Shown piece by piece: positions 1 through 5,478 of a DNA stretch of 7,179 nucleotides. The stretch lies in assembly GCA_016868095.1 (NCBI GenBank), contig VGHV01000128.1, positions 1-7,179 on the forward strand, written 5' to 3'. A program made the position numbers and the translations under genes. The notes beneath the pieces were generated by a model. It was not told where the DNA came from. It ran no database searches and saw nothing but the letters and a program-made list of their open reading frames with translations. Source of the stretch: Betaproteobacteria bacterium. GTDB lineage: Bacteria; Pseudomonadota; Gammaproteobacteria; Burkholderiales; Burkholderiaceae_E. Position 1 is the first letter of the stretch, and each line of letters begins with the position of its first letter.

Positions 1-407
1 AGCACTGAGATTGCTGGCGTGATGACACCGTCGCCATAAAAGAGGCAGGTGCCAAAAATACCGATAAGAAATAGGAAGCGTTTTAAACCAGGCCTATCAC
101 CAACTGACTCATTTGCAAGTGCAAGCATGGCGACCAAGCCGCCCTCGCCGCGATTGTCAGCCTTCAGCACCAGGCTGACATACTTAAGTGAAACAATCAG
201 GGTCAAGGTCCACACAAGTATGGACAACACGCCAAAAATGTTTTCTGAAGTCAAGGGAACATGACCCGAGGCGAAGATTTCTTTCATGGCGTAAAGCACA
301 CTCGTGCCAATATCGCCATACACAACGCCTAGAGCGGCAAGTGTTAGCCTTCCAAGGTTTGACATAGAAGCGTTCGTCGATACGCCATTTATGTTGCAAT
401 GCAGCAT
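1..407 (-). CDS. kup: Kup-family K+ uptake transporter, N-terminal part (cut by window edge)
   Basis: Low-affinity potassium uptake permease of the inner membrane (Kup/HAK/KUP family, K+/H+ symport). About 135 codons are visible; the rest lies beyond position 1, so this is an edge truncation, not a broken gene. Family signatures are clear: [10 protein letters not shown] in the first membrane segment, ADNRGEGG after the second, and [13 protein letters not shown] in the third. Three hydrophobic segments fall at roughly residues 21-40, 56-80 and 112-135. The chosen start is the ATG at 407, giving about 20 residues before the first helix. An ATG at 365 ([13 protein letters not shown]) is also possible. 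Neither has a strong Shine-Dalgarno; a weak GGGGTG lies about 14 bases before the first. The frame stays open upstream of 407, but that stretch shows no Kup homology. It is transcribed divergently from the HU gene. Family assignment is very secure; the start is not. Confidence 0.93.
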   Translation of the reverse strand, partial: MLHCNINGVSTNASMSNLGRLTLAALGVVYGDIGTSVLYAMKEIFASGHVPLTSENIFGVLSILVWTLTLIVSLKYVSLVLKADNRGEGGLVAMLALANESVGDRPGLKRFLFLIGIFGTCLFYGDGVITPAISV

Positions 408-507
408 TTTGCGACGATTCACACCCCAGGTCAAGGCCTTACGGTAATATTCGTAGTAACACCGCAATCTGAGCTGTGATTCGGGCTCGTCATAGCCTTG
501 CGTGGTT

Positions 508-535
508 TTTACTTCAGAGGAAGCTGTGAGAAAAT
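508..535 (+). promoter_or_regulatory. Candidate sigma70 promoter for the HU gene
   Basis: TTTACT (508-513) and GAAAAT (530-535) each match the -35 and -10 consensus at four of six positions, with a 16-base spacer. Transcription would begin near 542 and leave a leader of about 36 bases before the GTG start. The match is modest and the call rests only on position and similarity. The rest of 408-577 must also hold the kup promoter, for which no convincing boxes were found. Confidence 0.25.
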
Positions 536-577
536 CTAACGCTTTCCGCAAACACCGAGGATCCAAGGAGAATAAGG

Positions 578-862
578 GTGAATAAGGGCGAACTTATCGA
601 GATCATTGCGCAAGAAGCCGATCTCAGCAAAGCTGCAGCGGGGCGCGCCCTCGAAGCGATCCTGAGCAATATCGTAAAGACCGTCGCAAAAAAGCAGGAT
701 GTCCAAATAACAGGCTTTGGTTCATTCAAAGCTGTAAAACGCCCCGCTCGAACAGGACGCAATCCATCCACGGGTGTTGCGATCAAGATCGCAGCGACGA
801 CGGTCCCGCGCTTTACAGCAGGTACCGCCTTCAAAACCGCGGTGGCCAAAAAAAAATCCTAG
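578..862 (+). CDS. hup: HU-type DNA-binding protein
   Basis: Histone-like nucleoid protein of the HU/IHF family, 94 residues, close to the usual 90. It binds and bends DNA as a dimer and compacts the chromosome. The sequence shows the N-terminal helical dimerisation part (residues 1-40), the GFGSF turn (46-50), and the beta-arm with the conserved RNP at 61-63, whose Pro63 is the residue that intercalates into the minor groove in this family. The C-terminal tail AVAKKKS is slightly longer and more basic than usual. The start is GTG at 578, supported by AAGGAG at 565-570 with a 7-base spacer and by the canonical [11 protein letters not shown] beginning. The octamer AATAAGGG occurs twice around the start (571-578, 581-588). 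The gene is divergent from kup and convergent with the DadA-like gene, with 12 bp between the stop codons. No IHF-specific feature was noted, so HU is preferred. Confidence 0.95.
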   Translation: MNKGELIEIIAQEADLSKAAAGRALEAILSNIVKTVAKKQDVQITGFGSFKAVKRPARTGRNPSTGVAIKIAATTVPRFTAGTAFKTAVAKKKS

Positions 863-891
863 TACCTAAAAAGCCTAGGAGCTCATCCTAG
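848..891 (-). terminator. Intrinsic terminator of the dehydrogenase transcript
   Basis: Read on the minus strand, TCCTAG (880-875) pairs with CTAGGA (862-857) across a 12-base loop, followed at once by nine T residues (856-848). This is the form of a rho-independent terminator, though the six-base stem is only half GC. A third copy of the hexamer (TCCTAG on the plus strand at 886-891) allows a competing hairpin with a 5-base loop (875-891), which includes the last codons of the dehydrogenase gene. The T-tract is the complement of the AAA codons for the last lysines of HU. On the plus strand no T-run follows either hairpin, so the element looks one-directional. Confidence 0.6.
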
Positions 892-2161
892 CCGAAGCAA
901 TTTGCGCTGACTTTGCCAGCAAGCCTCTAGACGAGGCTGCAGCCGTTTGTGTCTGCCAAAGCGATAAGAGTTCGGACAGCTTCACAGCGGTGATTGCGCC
1001 CAGGGTCCACCCTAAATGCCCATGGCCTGTGTTATAGAAAACATTTGGTCTTGATCCCTGGCAGACCCGAGGCATCATATCGGGCATCATTGGGCGCAAA
1101 CCTGCCCAGGGAATCACTTGTCTAGTGCTCACATCCGGAAAGCATGCCTTGACCCAGGAAATAAGCGGTTCGATACGGTCAGCGCGAATGTTTCGATCAA
1201 AGCCGTTGAATTCGGCAGTCCCAGCCACACGGAAGCGCCCTTCTCCTAAGCGGCTGCTAACCAGCTTCGTCGCGTCGTCGAGCAGACTTACCTGGGGTGC
1301 CGCAGCCTTGCTTTTCTCATCGTCGAGTTGAACGGTGATCGAATAGCCTTTGACTGGATAGATGTTTAAACGATCACCAAGTTTTGAAGCCAAGCGCTTG
1401 CTTTCAACGCCGGCACAAATAACTATCGCATCACCCTCGATCCGATCGCCAGCGCTTAATTCGACCCACGCATGTTGGCCATCTGAGCCCAGGTCTGCGA
1501 CCGCAGCGCCGGTAAGAATTCTTGCGCCACGCGCTTGTGCGGCTTTGGCAAGGCCATTCGTAAATTGATGGATGTCGCCCGTGCTATCGCTCTCGGTATA
1601 AAAACCGCCATAAAAAGAACCGATTAAGTTTGGTTCGATGGCCTTCATTTCAGAGGGACTTACGGCTCTTCGCTCGAGGCCACCCTTCGCAAGGAGCTTG
1701 CTCACAGCGGCGGCGTGATCAAACCCTTTTTTATCGCGATAAATATGCAAAATCCCTTGCTGCTCGAGATCAAATTCGATGCCCTCTTCCCTTGCCCATG
1801 CAAACAAATGCTCACGCGCAGCGATCGCCAAACTTGCCGTAGCAATCGTATTACTTTCGTACTTCGGAATATTTGATAAAAATTCGAAAAACCAAGTCAA
1901 CTTATGCCAGCTTGGCATGGGACTAACTAGCAAGGGCGCATCGGCCCTGAATAGCCACTTGAGCGCCTTGAGCATGGTGCTAGGATGAGTCCACACCTCA
2001 GCGTTTGAAGCAGAAAGTTGACCGCCATTTGCATAGCTTGTTTCCATGGCGGGATAGCGATGACGTTCGACAACGCTGACCTTAAAGCCTTGCTTAATTA
2101 GCTGATAGGCAACGGTAATGCCGGTAATACCACCGCCAACGATGATCACATGCTTCGACAT
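875..2161 (-). CDS. dadA: DadA-like FAD-dependent D-amino acid dehydrogenase
   Basis: FAD oxidoreductase of the DAO/DadA family, 428 residues, against about 432 for E. coli DadA. DadA removes hydrogen from D-amino acids, giving 2-oxo acids and ammonia and passing electrons to the respiratory chain at the inner face of the membrane. Visible signs are the N-terminal dinucleotide fold (VIIVGGGITG, then the acidic VVER end of strand 2), METSYANGGQLS matching the ETSAANAGQIS block of DadA, YPVKGYSITV, and the C-terminal GLRPMMPD and NTGHGHLGWTLG. The start is ATG 2161 (MSKHVIIVGGG), preceded by GGAG with a 5-base spacer; a longer frame from 2188 adds nine residues that do not belong to the fold. 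The tail after about residue 405 is Ala/Ser-rich and diverges from DadA. A tandem glycine riboswitch lies directly upstream, so glycine, sarcosine or a related amino acid is a real alternative substrate. The family is secure; the substrate is not. Confidence 0.88.
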   Translation of the reverse strand: MSKHVIIVGGGITGITVAYQLIKQGFKVSVVERHRYPAMETSYANGGQLSASNAEVWTHPSTMLKALKWLFRADAPLLVSPMPSWHKLTWFFEFLSNIPKYESNTIATASLAIAAREHLFAWAREEGIEFDLEQQGILHIYRDKKGFDHAAAVSKLLAKGGLERRAVSPSEMKAIEPNLIGSFYGGFYTESDSTGDIHQFTNGLAKAAQARGARILTGAAVADLGSDGQHAWVELSAGDRIEGDAIVICAGVESKRLASKLGDRLNIYPVKGYSITVQLDDEKSKAAAPQVSLLDDATKLVSSRLGEGRFRVAGTAEFNGFDRNIRADRIEPLISWVKACFPDVSTRQVIPWAGLRPMMPDMMPRVCQGSRPNVFYNTGHGHLGWTLGAITAVKLSELLSLWQTQTAAASSRGLLAKSAQIASARMSS

Positions 2162-2171
2162 ATTCACTCCA

Positions 2172-2205
2172 GGAAAAGAAAGCCGCAAGCATTCGCTCGC
2201 TTGGC
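2172..2205 (-). promoter_or_regulatory. Terminator-like hairpin, probable riboswitch expression platform
   Basis: Between the second glycine aptamer and the dehydrogenase start, the minus strand reads GCCAAGC (2205-2199), an 8-base loop, then GCTTGCGGC (2190-2182). The arms pair as AAGC/GCTT plus GCC/GGC with a two-base bulge. A U-rich run, TTTCTTTTCC (2181-2172), follows directly. That is the shape of an imperfect intrinsic terminator, placed where a glycine riboswitch would control read-through. The GGAG ribosome site (2170-2167) comes immediately after, so translational control is also possible. No clear antiterminator partner could be drawn by hand. Confidence 0.4.
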
Positions 2206-2208
2206 CCC

Positions 2209-2389
2209 CTCTGTCCTAGACCTGAGAGTTTCGCCAGAACTGACCTCAGCTCAGGCTTGCTCCTTCGGTGGGGCACGCAACTGCGGCCCGCTCTTCAGAG
2301 TGTGTACGCTGCATCGGTCCATTTGCCTGAGAGATTCCGGGGCGGTTGCTCCTTCGGCGTCGTGTTTGCGAACTCTCCCGATGCAGCGT
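2209..2389 (-). promoter_or_regulatory. Tandem glycine riboswitch (two aptamers)
   Basis: A cis-acting RNA that senses glycine, located before the DadA-like gene. Aptamer I spans about 2389-2306. Its P1 is a perfect 12-bp helix, ACGCTGCATCGG with CCGATGCAGCGT. Inside are GGGAGAG, the conserved GCCGAAGGAGCAA core and AATCTCTCAGGCAAATGGAC. A 5-base linker (2305-2301) leads to aptamer II, about 2300-2209. Its P1 is CTCTG/CAGAG, its P3 is a strong GGGC/GCCC stem extended by CGCA/TGCG, and it has the cores CACCGAAGGAGCAAG and AAACTCTCAGG followed by AGGAC. Both aptamers carry the landmarks of the known class, including the CCGAAGGAGCAA box and the CTCTCAGG box. The 3' end lies 47 bases before the start codon. 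The switch sits between the Bug gene and the dehydrogenase, so it can set dehydrogenase expression separately from the upstream genes. Identification rests on remembered consensus, but the match is extensive in both halves. Confidence 0.93.
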
Positions 2390-2391
2390 GA

Positions 2392-2420
2392 ATCTTGATG
2401 CAATTTTTGAAAGATGGCAA
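2392..2420 (-). promoter_or_regulatory. Weak candidate promoter for the riboswitch-dehydrogenase unit
   Basis: On the minus strand TTGCCA (2420-2415) is a fair -35 box. It is followed after 17 bases by CAAGAT (2397-2392), a poor -10 box matching three of six positions. Transcription would start near 2385, inside the 5' arm of riboswitch P1, leaving about 8 of its 12 pairs. Co-transcription from the upstream Bug gene is equally likely, since no terminator was seen in the 67 bases between the Bug stop codon and P1. Confidence 0.2.
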
Positions 2421-2456
2421 GCGATTCGTCTCATTGGCGAAGACTAAGCTCTAGAA

Positions 2457-3494
2457 CTAAGACTTTTTTAACAACCCAAGGGCATCGATGAGCCTTCGCT
2501 CAGACTCGAGCGTTTGTTTTGCCCAAGCAAGATAATCCTCGCTACTTTTATACCAATACTCCTGGTCAAGTGTGTCGAGCATTTTCAGATGCTCTGGATC
2601 ATCAAGTGCCTTTCTAAAAACGTCGTGTAAATGCTTCTGAATGCGTGGGTCAAGGCCTTTAGGTGCAACGATGCCATAGGGTGAATTTGAAACAATGCCG
2701 TAACCCAATTCTTTCGCTGTGGGCGCATATGCCCAGCGCTTTGTACGCCGCTCACCAAAAGTCATCAGCAATCGCATCTTACCTGCGTCAACATTAGGGC
2801 CCCAACCGGTTGCATCGGATAAGACATCCGTATGACCACCAAGTAGCGCAAGGGTATTTTCTGAATTCCCTTTAAAAGGAACATGAAGAAACTTTGCACC
2901 TGTTCGCATGCCAAGCTCTTCGATAACAAGATGTGGCGTAGTACCAGTGCCGGTATTGCCCACCGATAGTTTTTCAGGATTCGCTTTCGCAAACTCAACG
3001 ATTTCTTGGATTGTTTTAAATTTCGAGTCCGCCCGAACGGTAATGCCGAAGGTATAGCCTGTTAAGCCAATGATATAAGTAAAATCACGTATCGGATCCC
3101 AGGATACTGCTTGCATATGTGGGATTCGAAATGCACTCATCGGAAGTTGGGCGAGTGTATAGCCATCGGCTTTAGCTGCTGCTGCCATGGTTGAGGGACC
3201 AAGCATGCCACCAGCGCCGGGCTTGTTCTCAATAATGATGCTCTGACCCACGTATTTGCTTGCGATCTCTGCAAACTTGCGAAGATGCCGATCAGTCGAT
3301 CCACCGGGCGGCCATGGCACGATTAAGTTAATCGGCTTACTTGGATAGCCAGCTAAGGGCCCTGATTGTGCAGCTGCAGACCTTAGACCGAGAGCGGCGC
3401 CGGTCATAGCCCCAGCGCCCAGGACTAAACCAGTCTGAAGCGCATTGGTAAGTACCCTTCTTCTGAGGGCAATGGGTTGAATCACTTTTTTCAT
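2457..3494 (-). CDS. Bug/TctC-family periplasmic substrate-binding protein
   Basis: Extracytoplasmic binding protein of the tripartite tricarboxylate transporter (TTT) family, 345 residues, near the usual 320-330. Such proteins capture carboxylates, amino acids or other small molecules in the periplasm for a TctA/TctB membrane partner. The family hallmarks are YPSKPINLIVPWPPGGSTD (residues 50-68), ENKPGAGG (89-96), VGNTGTGTTPHL and the HVPFKG motif. The N-terminus is a signal peptide with a three-arginine run (RRRVLT, 11-16), a hydrophobic Ala/Gly/Leu stretch and a likely cut after SAAA (39-42). It could be exported by Tat or Sec, since the twin-arginine motif is not fully canonical. The start ATG at 3494 has GGAG with an 8-base spacer. 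It lies 77 bp downstream of the amidohydrolase stop and is probably in the same transcript. No TctA or TctB gene is visible, and the ligand cannot be told from sequence. Confidence 0.93.
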   Translation of the reverse strand: MKKVIQPIALRRRVLTNALQTGLVLGAGAMTGAALGLRSAAAQSGPLAGYPSKPINLIVPWPPGGSTDRHLRKFAEIASKYVGQSIIIENKPGAGGMLGPSTMAAAAKADGYTLAQLPMSAFRIPHMQAVSWDPIRDFTYIIGLTGYTFGITVRADSKFKTIQEIVEFAKANPEKLSVGNTGTGTTPHLVIEELGMRTGAKFLHVPFKGNSENTLALLGGHTDVLSDATGWGPNVDAGKMRLLMTFGERRTKRWAYAPTAKELGYGIVSNSPYGIVAPKGLDPRIQKHLHDVFRKALDDPEHLKMLDTLDQEYWYKSSEDYLAWAKQTLESERRLIDALGLLKKS

Positions 3495-3545
3495 CGTACG
3501 GTCTCCATTGTGATATTACCGATATAACACTCATTAAGTTGAACA

Positions 3546-3572
3546 ATCATGGTTTCACGACTCAACCATGGT
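3546..3572 (-). other. Stem-loop between amidohydrolase and Bug genes
   Basis: CATGGTT (3548-3554) and AACCATG (3564-3570) form a 7-bp stem with a 9-base loop, extended by one G-T and one A-T pair. It begins at the stop codon of the amidohydrolase. On the minus strand no run of T follows, so it is unlikely to be an intrinsic terminator. It may protect or delimit mRNA segments or be incidental. Confidence 0.4.
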
Positions 3573-4798
3573 TAGCACGACGCAAGCAAATCCACGACTG
3601 CTGTTGCCATGACCTGACAGCCAAGGATTAGATCGTCACGGTGACTATCCTCAGCAAAGTCGTGACTTATGCCTCCGATAGACGGTATAAAAAGCATGGC
3701 GCTAGGCATGAAATCAGCCATAACACCTGCATCGTGAAACGCGCCACTTGGCATATGTATCCACGCATTTGGCACATGCTGCCGCGCGGACCGCTCTAAA
3801 TAGCTGTACAGCGATTCGCTCATCTTGCTGGGTGCTACTGGACTACGCGCTTCGATGAGCTCGACGCCTACAAGTGAAGACTTAGCAATCTCGTCAGCAG
3901 TCTCATAAGCTAGCGCTGTGAATCGATCTAATTGTGATTCACTTGCATCACGAAACTGCAAATCAAGTTCTGCATAACCAGGGATGATCGAAGTTGCATT
4001 GGGCACAAGCTTAGCCCGACCCATTGTCCAAACACTTCGCTCGGCAGCATGAGCAGCAAAAACCTGATTAATCCTGTGCGCAAAAGCATAGAGCGCGGTC
4101 GATGCGTCCCGCCTTAAGGCCATCATCGTGGTGCCAGCATGATTTTGCTGCCCCCGGAAAATCGCCTTAAGACCTCGCACGCCGACGATCTCTGTCACGA
4201 TGCCGATACGCTTTGAATTGACCTCGAGGGTGGGGCCTTGCTCGATATGAGCCTCAAGAAATCCGATATAGCGTGTGCGATCGAGACGCTCGCGTGGCAC
4301 CTCGGAGAGGCCTGCAGCTTCAAGCGCATCTACGAGCCGAATACCGTCTTTGTCCGTTGCATGCCGCACCACATGATCATCCAAAACGCCTGTCAGCGAC
4401 TTCGCTCCAAGACAACCAATAAAGCGCGATTCCTCATCTTGTAGCGCAACGATATCAACAGGAAGATGTCGATAGCTATCTGATTCAGACAAGCTTTTCG
4501 CAATCTCAAGCGCATAAATAACGCCCATAGCGCCATCAAGCCATCCGCCTGTAGGCTGCGAATCAGCGTGAGAGCCAATCAGCAAGGCCTTTCCAGGATG
4601 TGGCGAAAAACCAAGCACATTCCCAACCCCGTCGATCCGACTGGTCAGGCCCGCCTGCTCAAACTGCTCACGTAGCCAGTACCGAGCTTGCATATCGGCT
4701 TGACTGAAGGCTGGCCTGACCACCCCTGAGGACTGTGAGCCAAAAGCTCGCAAGTGCAGCAAGTCCCTTATCAATCGCTCAGCATTAATCCTTAACAT
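3572..4798 (-). CDS. M20-family Zn amidohydrolase (N-carbamoyl-amino acid hydrolase / allantoate amidohydrolase type)
   Basis: Metal-dependent amidase of the hydantoinase/carbamoylase branch of peptidase family M20, 408 residues, the normal length. These cytoplasmic enzymes split N-carbamoyl amino acids, ureido acids or allantoate. Motifs in order are GSHADSQPTGGWLDG (75-89, ligands His77 and Asp88), DEES (121-124, catalytic base and ligand glutamates), EAHIEQGPTLE (182-192, His184), NHAGTT with LRRDA (219-232, dimer lid), PNATSIIPG (266-274), QFRD (281-284), MPSGAFHDAG (349-358) and PSIGGISHD (372-380, His379). All expected metal ligands are present. Some positions depart from the common carbamoylase form: GSHAD in place of GSHLD, Ser270 where an Asn often binds the substrate carboxylate, and FHDAG in place of GHDAQ. 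The exact substrate therefore stays open. The ATG at 4798 overlaps the rhodanese gene by 14 bp; GGAG lies 4 bases upstream, so translation is probably coupled. Confidence 0.9.
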   Translation of the reverse strand: MLRINAERLIRDLLHLRAFGSQSSGVVRPAFSQADMQARYWLREQFEQAGLTSRIDGVGNVLGFSPHPGKALLIGSHADSQPTGGWLDGAMGVIYALEIAKSLSESDSYRHLPVDIVALQDEESRFIGCLGAKSLTGVLDDHVVRHATDKDGIRLVDALEAAGLSEVPRERLDRTRYIGFLEAHIEQGPTLEVNSKRIGIVTEIVGVRGLKAIFRGQQNHAGTTMMALRRDASTALYAFAHRINQVFAAHAAERSVWTMGRAKLVPNATSIIPGYAELDLQFRDASESQLDRFTALAYETADEIAKSSLVGVELIEARSPVAPSKMSESLYSYLERSARQHVPNAWIHMPSGAFHDAGVMADFMPSAMLFIPSIGGISHDFAEDSHRDDLILGCQVMATAVVDLLASC

Positions 4799-5240
4799 GC
4801 CTCTCCGCCTTAGTTACGTTCTGAAGCTTATGCTCTTGATAACTGATTATTGGTGCTTGCGCTGACTTCCATGCACTGAAACCGCCATCCATGTGTGCAA
4901 CATTTGTTATACCCATATCTTGCAAAGTCTTGGCGGCTAATGCACTGCGCCAACCCCCACCGCAAAACAAGATCATTTCTTTGTCTTCATTTGCAAACAC
5001 GGATTTAAAGTAAGGCGATTCTGGGTCTACCCAAAATTCAAGCATGCCACGAGGGGCATGCAGGGCTAAGGGGATCGTGCCTTCGCGTTCGAGTTCACGT
5101 ACATCACGGATGTCAACGAGTTGCACATCTGAAATGGCCTGCACAATGCCTTGCCGTTCTAGTACTTGCTCGACGGTATATGTGGTGACTTCCTTGAGCG
5201 CTTCACCGACAAGTTGACGATAACCTCTGGTAATTGCCAT
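4785..5240 (-). CDS. Single-domain rhodanese-like protein
   Basis: Rhodanese-homology protein, 151 residues. Active members carry sulfur as a persulfide on the loop cysteine. Seen here are the domain opening (YTVEQVLE, 21-28), LVDIRDVRELEREGTIPLA (41-59), which matches the usual D-x-R-x-x-x-E-x-x-x-G-x-I-x-x-A motif, the active-site loop CGGGWRS with Cys93, and the closing MDGGFSAWK (117-125). The catalytic Cys is intact, so the protein could be a real sulfurtransferase rather than a dead scaffold. No signal peptide is present, which suggests the cytoplasm. The start chosen is ATG 5240 with GGGAG 8 bases upstream; a TTG at 5261 in the same frame would add seven residues and overlap that ribosome site. 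It is the first gene of the minus-strand block and overlaps the amidohydrolase start, so the two are probably made together. The link between the activities is unknown. Confidence 0.88.
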   Translation of the reverse strand: MAITRGYRQLVGEALKEVTTYTVEQVLERQGIVQAISDVQLVDIRDVRELEREGTIPLALHAPRGMLEFWVDPESPYFKSVFANEDKEMILFCGGGWRSALAAKTLQDMGITNVAHMDGGFSAWKSAQAPIISYQEHKLQNVTKAERHVKD

Positions 5241-5275
5241 AGATGTTTCTCCCTCATGCAAAGTACTTCACTGTA

Positions 5276-5347
5276 ACGAGCTGCGCACGCTCGTAGACCG
5301 AAGTCTGTACTAAACGCAAGCAGACCGAAAGTTTGTACCAAAGTTTG
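5276..5347. promoter_or_regulatory. Cluster of dyad and repeated motifs in the divergent control region
   Basis: Three elements sit together between the rhodanese and LivK genes. First, an interrupted palindrome: ACGAGC (5276-5281), 7-base spacer, GCTCGT (5289-5294). Second, two related units, AGACCGAAGTCTGTAC (5295-5310) and AGACCGAAAGTTTGTAC (5322-5338), starting 27 bp apart, each with an internal AGAC-type dyad. Third, a direct repeat AAAGTTTG at 5328-5335 and 5340-5347, 12 bp apart. On the minus strand these give three copies of a CARACTT-type core. The arrangement resembles a multi-site operator for a transcription factor acting on either or both flanking genes. No regulator gene is in the window, so the protein is unknown. 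Confidence 0.45.
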
Positions 5348-5349
5348 CT

Positions 5350-5355
5350 TATCAT
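5350..5355 (+). promoter_or_regulatory. Candidate -10 box for the LivK gene
   Basis: TATCAT matches the sigma70 -10 consensus at five of six positions and begins two bases after the last AAAGTTTG repeat. No good -35 box lies 15-19 bases upstream, which is what an activator-dependent promoter would show, with the repeats where the activator would bind. A start near 5362 would give a leader of about 117 bases. This is a positional inference. Confidence 0.25.
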
Positions 5356-5405
5356 TCTGCATCCTGGCGTTTTTGTGATATCAACCGAAACTCATTTTTC
5401 CGAAC

Positions 5406-5451
5406 CTGTCGACTAGACAGTGCCTCGTAGCTGTGCTTAGCTGCAGCACTG
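5406..5451 (+). other. Inverted repeats in the LivK leader
   Basis: CTGTC (5406-5410) and GACAG (5416-5420) form a short hairpin with a 5-base loop. Overlapping it, CAGTGC (5418-5423) pairs with GCACTG (5446-5451), enclosing a smaller GTGCT/AGCAC stem. Two TAGCTG copies (5428-5433, 5438-5443) lie within. The two main hairpins share bases 5418-5420. The structure ends about 15 bases before the ribosome site. It matches no RNA family I recognise. Confidence 0.3.
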
Positions 5452-5478
5452 CGACATTTCGCACACAAGGAGGAAGCG

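Noticed and set aside
408..577. A tRNA or small RNA gene in the kup-HU gap.
   Set aside because: No cloverleaf, no T-loop motif and no strong hairpin with a T-tract were found on either strand.
408..590. The kup frame stays open upstream of its ATG, across the intergenic region and into the HU gene on the opposite strand.
   Set aside because: The added residues resemble no Kup N-terminus and would run through the HU promoter and gene; the open frame looks like chance.
514..849. A 111-codon open frame antisense to HU.
   Set aside because: It mirrors the HU coding sequence, has no ribosome site or recognisable motif, and HU itself is beyond doubt.
2306..2389. The 12-bp inverted repeat as ends of a small mobile element or a transcription factor operator.
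   Set aside because: It encloses the conserved glycine aptamer core and is the P1 helix; there is no target duplication or transposase.
2150..2434. Open frames of 62-82 codons on both strands across the riboswitch.
   Set aside because: The bases are fully explained by the conserved aptamer structure, and the peptides show no domain-like pattern.
3546..3572. A terminator between the amidohydrolase and the Bug gene.
   Set aside because: The stem is AT/GC mixed and no T-run follows on the minus strand, so read-through is expected; kept only as a stem-loop.
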